Shown: positions 27,381-35,976 of the stretch, piece by piece
How the letters are laid out: the number at the start of each line of letters is the position of its first letter
How positions within the stretch are numbered: the first letter of the stretch is position 1
Assembly (NCBI RefSeq): GCF_001648555.1
Contig: NZ_LQXM01000023.1
Span: forward strand, 1-64,000
From: Rossellomorea aquimaris TF-12
GTDB taxonomy: Bacteria; Bacillota; Bacilli; Bacillales; Bacillaceae_B
Length of the DNA stretch: 64,000 nucleotides
Reading direction: 5' to 3'
The notes under the pieces: model-generated
The model's input: the letters and a program-made list of their open reading frames with translations, nothing else
Databases searched by the model: none
What the model was told of the DNA's origin: nothing
Program-made: the position numbers and the translations under genes

Positions 27381-28355
27381 TTATTGTATCAGTTTAGGAG
27401 CGAGATAATATATCCTTCCTCTATTATCTCCTTCAGATTCTATTTTGAGAGAGCTTAAGATATCAACCGCCGTTCTTCTCGAATGAAGATGGAGATAAGA
27501 ACGTAATTTTTTTTTTGTTATTTCAGGAGAAACTAAATAATAATAGTCTTCTAACGCTCTAATGTGGGCATCTTTGGAATAAGTACTACAAGTACTGCAT
27601 TTCCACTTCCCACGCATTCTAATCATCGGAATCAATAAACATTCTGGGCATTGTACACCTGTGACAATATCATGAGTTGAAATATTGTAAGTTTTTTCGG
27701 GTGAAGGCTTGTATTGGACATTACTTTTCAACAATTGCTTTGTCATTTTATTCATAATCTTTTGGGATACTAACTCTTTTTTATTCGATGTAACTTCAAT
27801 GATTTTAGACATTACATCTTCTAAATGAATAACTTTAGAAAGTTCCCTTTTATTAGGGTTTGTTGTTCTAATGATGGTAGAGGGGTTACTTATCACTACG
27901 AGGTAATCTATGGGGAGAGAAGGAATGTTATACATCGTTAACCAATCTCTTAGTTGTCGCTGGTGTCTTTTAGCTTGAGATAAAGGATTTGAAAAACCCT
28001 CTTCCTGGTTGTTGATTTTTCGTGTGTACTGGTTAAACTCATTAAAAAAAGTCACTGTTCCAGCAATACTTTTAACTTCAATAATCAATATACAAAAAGG
28101 TGTTAATAATAAAGTGTCTATTTGAAAATAATAATCTCTTAAAGGTAATCGAAGATCATGGAACACTCTTACATTTTTATTGTGTGTCAAACTTTCTAAA
28201 TGATAATCAAGTTGCTGTTCTCCTTTATATCCAGCAAACCGCTTACGTAAATCCTCTTCAATTTTATATCTCATGGGATGATTATTAGACAGTCTATTTA
28301 ACAACGCTTCATTCATGAGAATTCTAGGGGGAATTCCTCTTTCTTTTATTAACAA
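27381..28355 (-). CDS. NERD-domain (nuclease-related) protein with zinc ribbon, copy B
   Basis: 324 aa and clearly paralogous to 16281-17246 over its whole length. The putative catalytic residues are Asp80 in FQIDTLLLTP and Glu93/Lys95 in LIIEVKS. The four zinc-ribbon cysteines are at 236, 239, 253 and 256. The TTG at 28355 has AAGGAGTGG upstream, the same start type as copy A. It is convergent with the flavoprotein gene at 26287 and separated from it by only 5 bp. A 21-bp tandem array lies about 105 bp upstream. Confidence 0.85.
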   Translation of the reverse strand: MLIKERGIPPRILMNEALLNRLSNNHPMRYKIEEDLRKRFAGYKGEQQLDYHLESLTHNKNVRVFHDLRLPLRDYYFQIDTLLLTPFCILIIEVKSIAGTVTFFNEFNQYTRKINNQEEGFSNPLSQAKRHQRQLRDWLTMYNIPSLPIDYLVVISNPSTIIRTTNPNKRELSKVIHLEDVMSKIIEVTSNKKELVSQKIMNKMTKQLLKSNVQYKPSPEKTYNISTHDIVTGVQCPECLLIPMIRMRGKWKCSTCSTYSKDAHIRALEDYYYLVSPEITKKKLRSYLHLHSRRTAVDILSSLKIESEGDNRGRIYYLAPKLIQ

Positions 28356-28458
28356 ATGACCACTCCTTTGAATTTTTTTACTTCTTTCTCTATTTTATAT
28401 ATAAATTCCTGCTATTTTAGACAAAAATATTCGATTGAGTTGGTACTGTGTTTTGAAG

Positions 28459-28541
28459 AATGTGCGATTTTTGAGGGGAAATGTGCGAAATTCCAAGAGA
28501 AATGTGCGAAATCAGCTCATAAATGTGCAAAATTGTGAACG
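28459..28541 (-). repeat. Tandem array, four units of 21 bp, upstream of NERD gene B
   Basis: TGTGC cores begin at 28461, 28482, 28503 and 28524, exactly 21 bp apart. On the NERD coding strand the core is about ATTTCGCACATTT with roughly 9 variable bases between cores. It sits 104-186 bp before the NERD start and just after the terminator of the upstream flavoprotein gene, in the same relative place as the array before copy A. Confidence 0.85.
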
Positions 28542-28563
28542 TACACACATCGCCCCCACACCA

Positions 28564-28595
28564 CAAAAAAACACGACCACCTCCCAGCAGTCGCG
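28564..28595 (-). terminator. Terminator of the ABC/flavoprotein operon
   Basis: On the minus strand the stem CGCGACT / GGTCGTG (two G-U pairs) is followed by TTTTTTTG, right after the stop of the last operon gene. Confidence 0.7.
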
Positions 28596-28601
28596 CCTCC
28601 A

Positions 28602-30026
28602 TTATCTAAACACTTCTATAAACTTCTTACTAATAGCCGGCACCGGCCCGTCAAATAACTTTTCTCTCCAATACAAGTCGGCTACCTGCTGGACAGCGGC
28701 GGCATGGTTAGGATACGGGTAGACCATATTGGATAAGGCTCCAATTTTACTGCCTTTTTCCATGGCGAATAATACGGGCTGCATCCAGTCTGCTGCACCT
28801 GCACCTAGTGCGTGGGCTCCTATGATTTTGCCTTTTGAATCAGTGAGGATTTTCACCATTCCATCTGTTTTATGGTCGGCAACAAAGCGATCGACTTCGT
28901 CCAGACTCTTTTTGTATACTTTATAGTCAATGCCTAGTTCTGTTGCTTGTTCTTCGGTTAAGCCCACGTGAAATATTTCTGGGGTGGTGTAGGTTGCCCA
29001 AGGTAGTTTGTTATAGGATACCTTCCGCTTCAGGCCAAATACGGCATTTTGGACGACGAGTTTCCCTTCCATTCCTGCTGCATGGGTGAATGGGTATTGG
29101 CCATTTACATCCCCGATGGCAAAAATATGAGGCTGACTGGATCGTAATTGATCATTTACTGTGATGAATCCTTTTTCATCTACTTCTACACCTGCTGCTG
29201 ATAGGTTTAACGATTCTGTACTAGGTTTTCTTCCTGTAGCAAGAAATAACAGGTCGCCTGTAACAGAGTGAAGGACTCCATCCTTTATGTAACGAACAGT
29301 CTTTCCTCCATTGCCTTCGGACACACTGTCGATTTCTACTCCATAAATAAACTCCATTTCTTTTTCTAAAACATTTGTCGCCAGGTCACGGATCTCTTTA
29401 TCTTCTTTGACTAAGATTTCATTATGTTTTTCCAGAACAACCGCTTCTGATCCTAGGTGAGAAAAGGCTTGTGCTAATTCTAACCCAATAGGGCCTCCAC
29501 CTATAAATATGACACGTTTAGGTAAGGTATCTATGTCAAAGACAGATTCGTTGGTGTGATATTCCACATCAGAAAGTCCGTCTATGTTAGGGATTAGTGG
29601 ACTGGAACCCGTAGCCACGACAATTCTCTTTCCTTGTAAACGGTCTTCTTTTTCAACAAGAATGGTGTGTGGATCCAGAAACTCTGCCCCGCCAAAATAA
29701 ATATCAATACCTAATTGTGTGAAGCGGTGAGGGTCATCGTGCCGCTGAATATGAGCGATGGCTCCTTGGACACGCTCTTTCACTTTTTTCATATCCAGTG
29801 TACCACTTGTTTTAAATCCGAAATCTGAGCTTTTTCTCATAGCTAATACTTCTCTTGCTGCTTCGATGAATGCTTTAGAGGGAACACATCCAAAGTGCAG
29901 ACAGTCTCCCCCTAGTAGTCCACTTTTTTCGACAAGGGCGACTTTTGCACCTAAGGAAGCGGCACCTGACGCTACGGTTAATCCTCCTGCTCCGCCTCCA
30001 ATGACAATTAAATCATATTGATTCAT
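28602..30026 (-). CDS. Mercuric-reductase-like FAD/NAD(P) disulfide oxidoreductase
   Basis: 474 aa, class I flavin disulfide reductase fold. FAD site LIVIGGGAGGLTVASGAA; redox pair Cys42/Cys47 in GGDCLHFGCVPSK; NAD(P) site VIFIGGGPIGLELAQAF; second FAD motif IFAIGDVNG. It lacks the N-terminal metal-binding domain and the C-terminal cysteine pair of true MerA. The C-terminal dimer motif reads YPYPNHAAAVQQ instead of the HPT..E of dihydrolipoamide dehydrogenase, so the His-Glu dyad appears absent. The substrate is unknown. It is the last gene of the ABC-TVP38 operon. Confidence 0.88.
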   Translation of the reverse strand: MNQYDLIVIGGGAGGLTVASGAASLGAKVALVEKSGLLGGDCLHFGCVPSKAFIEAAREVLAMRKSSDFGFKTSGTLDMKKVKERVQGAIAHIQRHDDPHRFTQLGIDIYFGGAEFLDPHTILVEKEDRLQGKRIVVATGSSPLIPNIDGLSDVEYHTNESVFDIDTLPKRVIFIGGGPIGLELAQAFSHLGSEAVVLEKHNEILVKEDKEIRDLATNVLEKEMEFIYGVEIDSVSEGNGGKTVRYIKDGVLHSVTGDLLFLATGRKPSTESLNLSAAGVEVDEKGFITVNDQLRSSQPHIFAIGDVNGQYPFTHAAGMEGKLVVQNAVFGLKRKVSYNKLPWATYTTPEIFHVGLTEEQATELGIDYKVYKKSLDEVDRFVADHKTDGMVKILTDSKGKIIGAHALGAGAADWMQPVLFAMEKGSKIGALSNMVYPYPNHAAAVQQVADLYWREKLFDGPVPAISKKFIEVFR

Positions 30027-30038
30027 GAGTATCTCTCC

Positions 30039-30620
30039 TTATGACAGTATTCGTTTTGCTTCTAGGAATCGTTGTAAGCCTGTAAACACTTCTACTATGA
30101 AAAACAATAAAGTTGACCACAATAGAATGGATGGGAATAGCATCATGACACTGAATAAAATAAAGCCTTCTGTTCTTTCCGCTAAGCCTGCCTGATAATA
30201 AAAGGATTTCATTCCTTGTTTCTCCGTAACCGCCCCAACGGTTAAGAAGATGGTCATGGAAACAATAACGGAAACACTTAATAAAAGTAGAGCCCACATG
30301 ATATCAGGGTGTAGGAATGCCACGCCTAGAATCACGCTTATTTCGACGATTCGATCAAAGGTTACGTCCATCACAGTTCCAAATGGAGAGGGCTTCGTTA
30401 AGCGCGCCATCGTTCCATCTACTGCATCTAAGAAACCTGAGAGCCATAGTAAGATAACCGCGAGTACAGGATGTCCGAGATAGTAGACCAGCCCGGTGGA
30501 TGTACCAATAATAAAGGCAATAAAGGTTACACCATTGGCCGTTAAGCCTTTTCTTAATAAATAGCGACCTGTTCCTTCTATACTTGGTTGAACCAATTTC
30601 CGGGCATGGGTGTCTAACAT
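30039..30620 (-). CDS. CDP-alcohol phosphatidyltransferase family protein
   Basis: 193 aa integral membrane protein. The family motif is present as DAVDGTMARLTKPSPF followed by GTVMDVTFD, holding all four aspartates. Such enzymes transfer a phosphatidyl group from a CDP-linked lipid to an alcohol acceptor. The stretch between AR and G is seven residues, one fewer than the usual eight. The acceptor is not predictable. It lies 12 bp before the flavoprotein gene and 15 bp after the TVP38 gene, clearly in one operon, and resembles YnjF of E. coli in context. Confidence 0.87.
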   Translation of the reverse strand: MLDTHARKLVQPSIEGTGRYLLRKGLTANGVTFIAFIIGTSTGLVYYLGHPVLAVILLWLSGFLDAVDGTMARLTKPSPFGTVMDVTFDRIVEISVILGVAFLHPDIMWALLLLSVSVIVSMTIFLTVGAVTEKQGMKSFYYQAGLAERTEGFILFSVMMLFPSILLWSTLLFFIVEVFTGLQRFLEAKRILS

Positions 30621-30635
30621 CTGTTGTCACATCCT

Positions 30636-31295
30636 TTATTTATTGTCTTTATTTGATAACCCTAACAGGGATTTCATTTTGTCTTTCATTATTAAGGGAA
30701 CCACAATGATGATAAGGAAAATTCCTATGGCAATATATAAATTAGTTTTATCTTCCCCTATTAAGCTTGACCCAAGGAATACATAACCAAACGCCCCAGG
30801 AAGGATTCCTATGGCAGTAGCTAAAATAAATGGGATATACCTTACTTTACCCATTCCTGCCAAATAACTGATTAAATCAAAGTTTAAAAATGGAACCAAA
30901 CGTAATAGTAAAACATAGAGAAAGCCGTTCTCTTCCATTTTACGTTGAATCTTCAACATGCGCGGTGAGGGGTTCTTTAATAGCTTTGACCCAAGAAAGC
31001 TTGAAGCAATATAAGCCACCGTCGCTCCTCCAAGGGCTCCAAACAGGATATAAATAAAGCCTTCCATGGCCCCAAATGCCAGTCCGGCTGCCAAAGACAA
31101 AATAGATGCTGGAAAAAGGATTAAAGGACGAAAGGTGTAAACGACGATAAATACAATCGGAGCCCATATACCAAACGAAATAATCCAATCTCTAATCTCC
31201 CCTGGTCTAACGTTTAAAAAGTTACGACTTAACCATATTAGAAAAATTAAAATGGCAATAAAGGCAATTAACTTAATGATTTCTTTCTTCTTCAT
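30636..31295 (-). CDS. TVP38/TMEM64 family membrane protein (VTT domain)
   Basis: 219 aa with about six hydrophobic segments. The VTT/SNARE-associated core is recognisable: RPLILFPASILSLAAGLAFG, GGATVAYIASSFLG and the second re-entrant motif LLLRLVPFLNFDLISYLAGMG. Members belong to the DedA/TVP38 superfamily, some of which are lipid scramblases or flippases. Fusions of TVP38 with FAD oxidoreductases are known in other bacteria, which fits its place two genes from the flavoprotein gene. Confidence 0.9.
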   Translation of the reverse strand: MKKKEIIKLIAFIAILIFLIWLSRNFLNVRPGEIRDWIISFGIWAPIVFIVVYTFRPLILFPASILSLAAGLAFGAMEGFIYILFGALGGATVAYIASSFLGSKLLKNPSPRMLKIQRKMEENGFLYVLLLRLVPFLNFDLISYLAGMGKVRYIPFILATAIGILPGAFGYVFLGSSLIGEDKTNLYIAIGIFLIIIVVPLIMKDKMKSLLGLSNKDNK

Positions 31296-31310
31296 ACATT
31301 TCCCCCCCTT

Positions 31311-32276
31311 CTACCATTCCCTAAACGTTTGGATACTCTCCCTGTCTGCATAAAGCCAAATCTCTTTACTTGAGGGTTCTATTTTAAGAGGTACATTCAT
31401 TTTTTGGTCCAGTTCGTCTACATTCACTTGATATACATCTTCCCCTGCCATAAAGAGCTTTTTAACAAGCTTTCCTTTCCATTTCAAGAAAGAGGGGTTT
31501 GTATTAGCCTTCATGTTCACTTTAATATGTTTACTGTGAACAAACTGGTTTGGATGCAGGATTAGTCCATCACTTAAAAAAGAAGCTACAAACGAATTGT
31601 TTGGGTGATAATACACTTCCTCGGGTGTTCCGATTTGAGAGAAGCTCCCATCATGTAAAACGGCTACACGATCTCCCATTTCATAGGCTTCATCTCGGTC
31701 ATGAGTAACAAAAATAACCGTCGTTTCTTCCTCTTTAAACATTTTCAATACCCATTCCCTCAGCTCTTTTCTCAATTGTAAATCGAGGTTGCTAAATGGT
31801 TCGTCTAATAGAAGAAGCTTAGGTTTTAAGATTAAGGTTCGTATTAAAGAAACTCTTTGTTGCTGCCCTCCAGAAAGTTCAGCAGGATAATGATATTTAA
31901 CATTGCCAAGCCCTACTTTTTCAATATACTCTTTTGCTTGTTGAACATTTCCCTTGTTTTTTTGTTTCATTTTTAATCCGTACATCACATTTTCTAACAC
32001 ATTCATGTGTGGAAACAATAAAGGCTGTTGAAAAACCATACCGATCGGACGATTGTGCGCTTTTAAAGACGTCACATCCTTCCCATCAATGGTAATGGAT
32101 CCTGATGACGGTGATTCTAACCCAGCTACTATTCGGAGGAAGGTTGATTTTCCTGACCCTGAAGTTCCGACTAACGATAGGATTTCACCTTTTTTAACTG
32201 AGAGCGTTAATTCTTTTAAAATCGTTGATTTGTTAAATGTTTTGGATATTTGACTGATGTGAATAAATGCAGACAA
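31311..32276 (-). CDS. ABC importer ATPase, PotA/YnjD type
   Basis: 321 aa. Walker A GTSGSGKST, Q-loop MVFQQPLLFP, signature LSGGQQQRVSL, Walker B KLLLLDEPFSNLD and H-loop VTHDRDEA. The C-terminus from about residue 235 is a TOBE-like regulatory domain. The TTG at 32276 is the start: GGAGG lies 7 nt upstream and the gene then begins directly after the permease stop. It energises the two permeases encoded before it. Confidence 0.92.
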   Translation of the reverse strand: MSAFIHISQISKTFNKSTILKELTLSVKKGEILSLVGTSGSGKSTFLRIVAGLESPSSGSITIDGKDVTSLKAHNRPIGMVFQQPLLFPHMNVLENVMYGLKMKQKNKGNVQQAKEYIEKVGLGNVKYHYPAELSGGQQQRVSLIRTLILKPKLLLLDEPFSNLDLQLRKELREWVLKMFKEEETTVIFVTHDRDEAYEMGDRVAVLHDGSFSQIGTPEEVYYHPNNSFVASFLSDGLILHPNQFVHSKHIKVNMKANTNPSFLKWKGKLVKKLFMAGEDVYQVNVDELDQKMNVPLKIEPSSKEIWLYADRESIQTFREW

Positions 32277-32277
32277 A

Positions 32278-33069
32278 TTACTTCCTCCCCTTCCATTGTC
32301 CATAAGGGAGTAAAATTTTCAAACACCCTTCAAGAAGTAAATACATGGCGATTGGGATTAATGCAAATAGGATGGAGAAGGCGGCCATGACGGACTCATC
32401 GGCCGTATTGGTAAATGGAAAATAAACCATGGCTAATGTCACAACATTCCCTCCACCAATAATAGCTGTCAGCACATATTGACTAAGACTAATCACAATC
32501 GTTAGAAAAAGAACGCTTCGTATACTAGGCAAAAGGAGCGGTAATTCAATATGATAAAACTTTTGCAGCACCCTTCCACCTAGTAGGGTTGACTGCTCCA
32601 GTAGCTTCACACCTATTCTTTCATACCCTGTTTTAAACATTTTGATGCTGTATGGCACGGTCGGTACTAAGTGGACAAGTGCCACACCCATCCAATGATC
32701 TGCCAGACCGTATCGAATAAAAGTGATGTGAAGTCCAATAGCAACGATTAATACCGGCATAAAAAGGGGTAGCAGTAATAAACCTTCTATTACTGTCTTT
32801 CCTTTAAACGAAGAGTGAGCAAGGACTTTCCCTGATAATATGCCAATGACTAGATTAAGGAACAACACAACTAAAGCAATTCCTACTGACACACCTATTG
32901 ATTCTGTAATTTTGTCTTCCCTAAATAGGAGTTCCCAAGCCCTCATCGTTGGTTCTGTTGGAAGTGGGCTTCCCCACCTCCAAATACCAAAAATGCTTTT
33001 ATAGAGTAAAAAGACGATTGGAAAAACAAATAAAATGAATGATACCACATAAAGCATTATTTTTTTCAT
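32278..33069 (-). CDS. ABC importer permease 2
   Basis: 263 aa, about six transmembrane helices. The inner-membrane permease EAA loop lies around KLLEQSTLLGGRVLQKFYHIELPLLLPSI. AGAGGTG lies just before the ATG at 33069. With permease 1 it forms the heterodimeric pore. E. coli YnjC appears to correspond to both permeases joined in one chain, while here they are separate genes. Confidence 0.88.
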   Translation of the reverse strand: MKKIMLYVVSFILFVFPIVFLLYKSIFGIWRWGSPLPTEPTMRAWELLFREDKITESIGVSVGIALVVLFLNLVIGILSGKVLAHSSFKGKTVIEGLLLLPLFMPVLIVAIGLHITFIRYGLADHWMGVALVHLVPTVPYSIKMFKTGYERIGVKLLEQSTLLGGRVLQKFYHIELPLLLPSIRSVLFLTIVISLSQYVLTAIIGGGNVVTLAMVYFPFTNTADESVMAAFSILFALIPIAMYLLLEGCLKILLPYGQWKGRK

Positions 33070-33079
33070 ATGTTCACCT

Positions 33080-33943
33080 CTAATGTCCAATCCCCTTGGT
33101 AATATTCATCCGTTTTTTATTCATAAAGTAAAGAAGGAACCACATGAAAAGACCGATAATAATCCCGACAAACACAAGAGATGCAAAGGCTAACGGACGG
33201 TCGCTCCAGTTTCCACTATAAAACCAGTCATATGCCACAATCGCAAGCATTTGAGGAGATGTGACTCCCAGCAACTGTGGAACTTCAAAGGCTGTAAAGA
33301 TAAAGGCAAATAGAATGGCACCCGTTTCAATTAATACCGGGAAAATAAACGGCCACTCCGCTGCCCAAAAAGCTTTGAAGCGTGTTGCCCCAAGGACAGA
33401 AGCCACCTCGTTATACTCCTTTGAAAAGGTAGCATAGACAGGTAGGAGCATTAAGGTAACGAACGGGACTTCTTTCCAAACATACGTCAAAATAATGCCT
33501 ATGCCTCCCGTATCCTGCACAAGAATGGGAAATTGACTGCGTTCTCCCAACAAACCTGCCAGGGAAAGAAGGTTCGAAAACAATCCGCTTTGACTGAGAA
33601 GCAAATACACCAGGTACCCCCATACAAAGTGTGGAAAAAGCATAGGAATCCAAACAAGAAGCTTATACTTATTATTCTTTAATAAAGGAGCGAATCCCTT
33701 AACGATGCCTAGACCAATGACGAGAGAAAGGACTGTTGAAATCATTGTCACAGTAAAGCTATAAAGAACGGATGATAAGAATCGCTTGTGCCCGAAAAGT
33801 TCCTGATAGTGTTGAAGTGTAAAAGCCTCGTCGCTTCTAATACTTTCAAGGATCGCCAACCCAAGTCCCAGGCCAGGAATAAGGAGTAGAAAGAGCAGAG
33901 CCGGTAAGAGTAATAGTGCGTTATTGACTCTCTGCCACTTCAC
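33080..33943 (-). CDS. ABC importer permease 1
   Basis: 287 aa with about six membrane helices. The EAA-type loop is EYNEVASVLGATRFKAFWAAEWPFIFPVLIE. It has a GTG start that overlaps the binding-protein gene by 23 nt, with GGAGAG upstream, so translation is coupled. The permease class is that of the thiamine/polyamine/iron(III) type importers. Confidence 0.88.
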   Translation of the reverse strand: MKWQRVNNALLLLPALLFLLLIPGLGLGLAILESIRSDEAFTLQHYQELFGHKRFLSSVLYSFTVTMISTVLSLVIGLGIVKGFAPLLKNNKYKLLVWIPMLFPHFVWGYLVYLLLSQSGLFSNLLSLAGLLGERSQFPILVQDTGGIGIILTYVWKEVPFVTLMLLPVYATFSKEYNEVASVLGATRFKAFWAAEWPFIFPVLIETGAILFAFIFTAFEVPQLLGVTSPQMLAIVAYDWFYSGNWSDRPLAFASLVFVGIIIGLFMWFLLYFMNKKRMNITKGIGH

Positions 33944-35159
33944 GAATCCAACTCTCCTTCAACCACTCTACATAACCTGCATCTAATTCACTCTGAAAGT
34001 TCTTTTCCAATATTGTTGGTTCTAATACACTCTCACCACGATCAATGCTTTTGAACTTTGATCTCCACTCATCATTTAATTGGTTAAGGGAAATCGGTGA
34101 ACTTTCCCCCCAATAAGTTGGCTTTAACTTTTCATACTGTGCTTCTGGAGATAGGAGATGATTAATGGCAACCAGTGCGCCCTGTTTATTTGGACTATTA
34201 AAAGGAATCGCTAAGAAATGAGTATTCCCAATAGAGCCCACATCCTCTAAGATGAAGGACTTCGTATTTTCTGGAAACACTCCGTCCTTTATCATGTGTT
34301 CCGCTCTCGCTTCGTTGTATCCCATCGTCATCCATATTTCTTCTTGACTGTACAACTTATCTAAGTCCGTTAATGTAGAAGGATAAGTTTCTCCACTTCT
34401 CCACAAATCCGGTTTTAGTTCATTTAATTCCTTCCACACATCTTCACCCAAAGAATTTGCCGTCTCTTCATTAAACTCTTCCTTTACCAAGCTTTGGGGA
34501 TTATCAGAAGATGCATAAAGAAGGTGGCGTAAAAAGGCGTTTCCTGTAAAATCTGATGGGTCTGGATACGTAAATTTCCCTGGATTCTCTTTTATGAATG
34601 CTTTTAGCTCTTCAAAGGTTTTAGGGGGGCTCTTCACTTTATCTTGATTGTAAAAGTAGACAAATTGCACTTTGCCCCAAGGTGCTTCAAAGCCTTCTGT
34701 CTTTGTTCCAAAATCATATTGAAACGCTGTACTTTCTGTATCGTAAAATTCAGTAAAGTTAGGAAGCTTTTCTGTAAATGGACCTGCAAGCAGACCATTT
34801 TCTTTCGCGTTTTTAAAGTTTTCTCCATTGATCCATACGATATCGATGGTTCCCTTTTCTTTCCCTGCTTTTTTTTCTGTTTGAAGTTTTTGAAGAATTT
34901 CGCTTGTATCTAGTGGTACCCGACTTAAGTCCACTTCATATTGTTCTTTTAAGACAGGAGCTACCACTTCATCGATATAACGGTTAATCCCATCATCTCC
35001 TCCCCACATGAACATATTCACCTGAGTGCCTTCCGCTTCAGATGCGATTTCCTCCCATGAAGATTCAGGAATAACACTCCCTTCTTCTTCCTCCGTCCGA
35101 CCACAAGCAGATAATATTATTAAAAAAAAGATACTTAATATAGCCATCCATTTTTTCAT
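33921..35159 (-). CDS. ABC importer substrate-binding lipoprotein, YnjB-like
   Basis: 412 aa. The signal peptide ends in the lipobox LSACG, so it should be anchored to the outer face of the membrane. The mature part is a class-I/II extracellular solute-binding fold with FMWGGDDGINRYID, DIVWINGENF and MGYNEARAEHM. The ligand is unknown. It is first in the operon, and its TATTCTCC-complement ribosome site (AGGAGAATAG) lies before the ATG. The gene set suggests homology to E. coli YnjB. Confidence 0.87.
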   Translation of the reverse strand: MKKWMAILSIFFLIILSACGRTEEEEGSVIPESSWEEIASEAEGTQVNMFMWGGDDGINRYIDEVVAPVLKEQYEVDLSRVPLDTSEILQKLQTEKKAGKEKGTIDIVWINGENFKNAKENGLLAGPFTEKLPNFTEFYDTESTAFQYDFGTKTEGFEAPWGKVQFVYFYNQDKVKSPPKTFEELKAFIKENPGKFTYPDPSDFTGNAFLRHLLYASSDNPQSLVKEEFNEETANSLGEDVWKELNELKPDLWRSGETYPSTLTDLDKLYSQEEIWMTMGYNEARAEHMIKDGVFPENTKSFILEDVGSIGNTHFLAIPFNSPNKQGALVAINHLLSPEAQYEKLKPTYWGESSPISLNQLNDEWRSKFKSIDRGESVLEPTILEKNFQSELDAGYVEWLKESWIREVAESQ

Positions 35160-35200
35160 TGACCTATTCTCCTTCGCTTTTTCTATAAGGTTCTTTTTAC

Positions 35201-35250
35201 AAGGATTGTTGTTTTATAACATGAGTTCTGCCAATGGCTCTGTCAACTAG
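35201..35250. repeat. Repeat fragment shared with 55410-55456
   Basis: AAGGATTGTTGTTTTATAAC followed by ATGAGTT and ATGGCTCTGTCAAC is nearly the same as the left part of the element at 55410. Only the left end is present. It lies in the 280-bp gap between the divergent binding-protein and BsuPI genes, which otherwise shows no ORF. Confidence 0.75.
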
Positions 35251-35440
35251 TATGTGAAGCAACAAAGTTTACGAAAACAGCCTTCTATAATCCCATTGTA
35301 CTAATCTACCTTCTATAAAAAAGTAATTTGCCTTACATAAGGAAGAAAACAATCTTTATGATACTCTTATTATGAACGGTTAGAGAAAGTTTGTAACCTT
35401 TTGTGTGTGCCTGGAGTCTATTTATATGGAGGTGCTTATA

Positions 35441-35929
35441 TTGAAACGAAGCCTTTTCGTGATGGTTGGAGCATTTATGATAGGACTATTATTAGGATGT
35501 GGGAATTCTATGGATCACAGTAATCAAACGCCTCAGGAGAATAACGGTGAGAATGCAAAGCCTGTTCAGACAGGAATTGTAGCGGGTGATATGCAGCCTT
35601 CTATAATAAAGCAAGATTCTAAAGATGGACGTAATGTTTATAAATACAGTGTAAAAAACCAAACAGAAGAAGAGCAATCCTTTACCTTTTCTTCAGGAAA
35701 AAAGATTGATTTTGAACTTAAAAATGAAAAAGGTGAAGTGGTTTACAAAGATTCAGAGCATAAGATGTACACCCAGGCAATAGAGGAAATGACGTTAAAA
35801 CAAGGAGAAGAGTTTTCCCAGAAAATTGTACTACCTGAACTTGAAAGTGGTTCATACACTTTGAGCGTATGGTTCACTCCACAAGGGGACAAGCACTACA
35901 GAGTTTCGATGGATATCATCGTCGAATAA
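35441..35929 (+). CDS. Lipoprotein with BsuPI (proteinase inhibitor-like) domain
   Basis: 162 aa. The signal peptide ends at the lipobox LLLGCG, followed by a polar linker and one BsuPI domain (YKYSVKNQTEEEQSFTFSSG, then IDFELKNEKGEVVYK and SGSYTLSVWFTPQG). The domain was named for the B. subtilis intracellular proteinase inhibitor, but this protein is extracytoplasmic and its target is unknown. The TTG at 35441 is chosen because GGAGGTG lies 8 nt upstream; an earlier in-frame ATG overlaps that site. Confidence 0.83.
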   Translation: MKRSLFVMVGAFMIGLLLGCGNSMDHSNQTPQENNGENAKPVQTGIVAGDMQPSIIKQDSKDGRNVYKYSVKNQTEEEQSFTFSSGKKIDFELKNEKGEVVYKDSEHKMYTQAIEEMTLKQGEEFSQKIVLPELESGSYTLSVWFTPQGDKHYRVSMDIIVE

Positions 35930-35931
35930 AG

Positions 35932-35976
35932 AAAAGGATTAATCCACTTTATTATTTTGGATTAATCCTTCTTTTT
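35932..35976. terminator. Bidirectional terminator between BsuPI lipoprotein gene and sfsA
   Basis: Stem AAGGATTAATCC / GGATTAATCCTT with an AT-rich loop and flanking A/T tracts, overlapping the end of sfsA. Confidence 0.88.

Noticed and set aside
28356-28541. Plus-strand ORF across the 21-bp array, encoding seven-residue repeats (KCAKxxx)
   Set aside because: The frame stays open only because 21 is divisible by three. There is no ribosome site, and the sister array has a 20-bp period that cannot encode a repeat protein.
31311-35159. Thiamine or polyamine ABC importer
   Set aside because: ATPase and permeases are of that general type, but no THI-box riboswitch precedes the operon and the linked genes point to the ynjBCD-like group.
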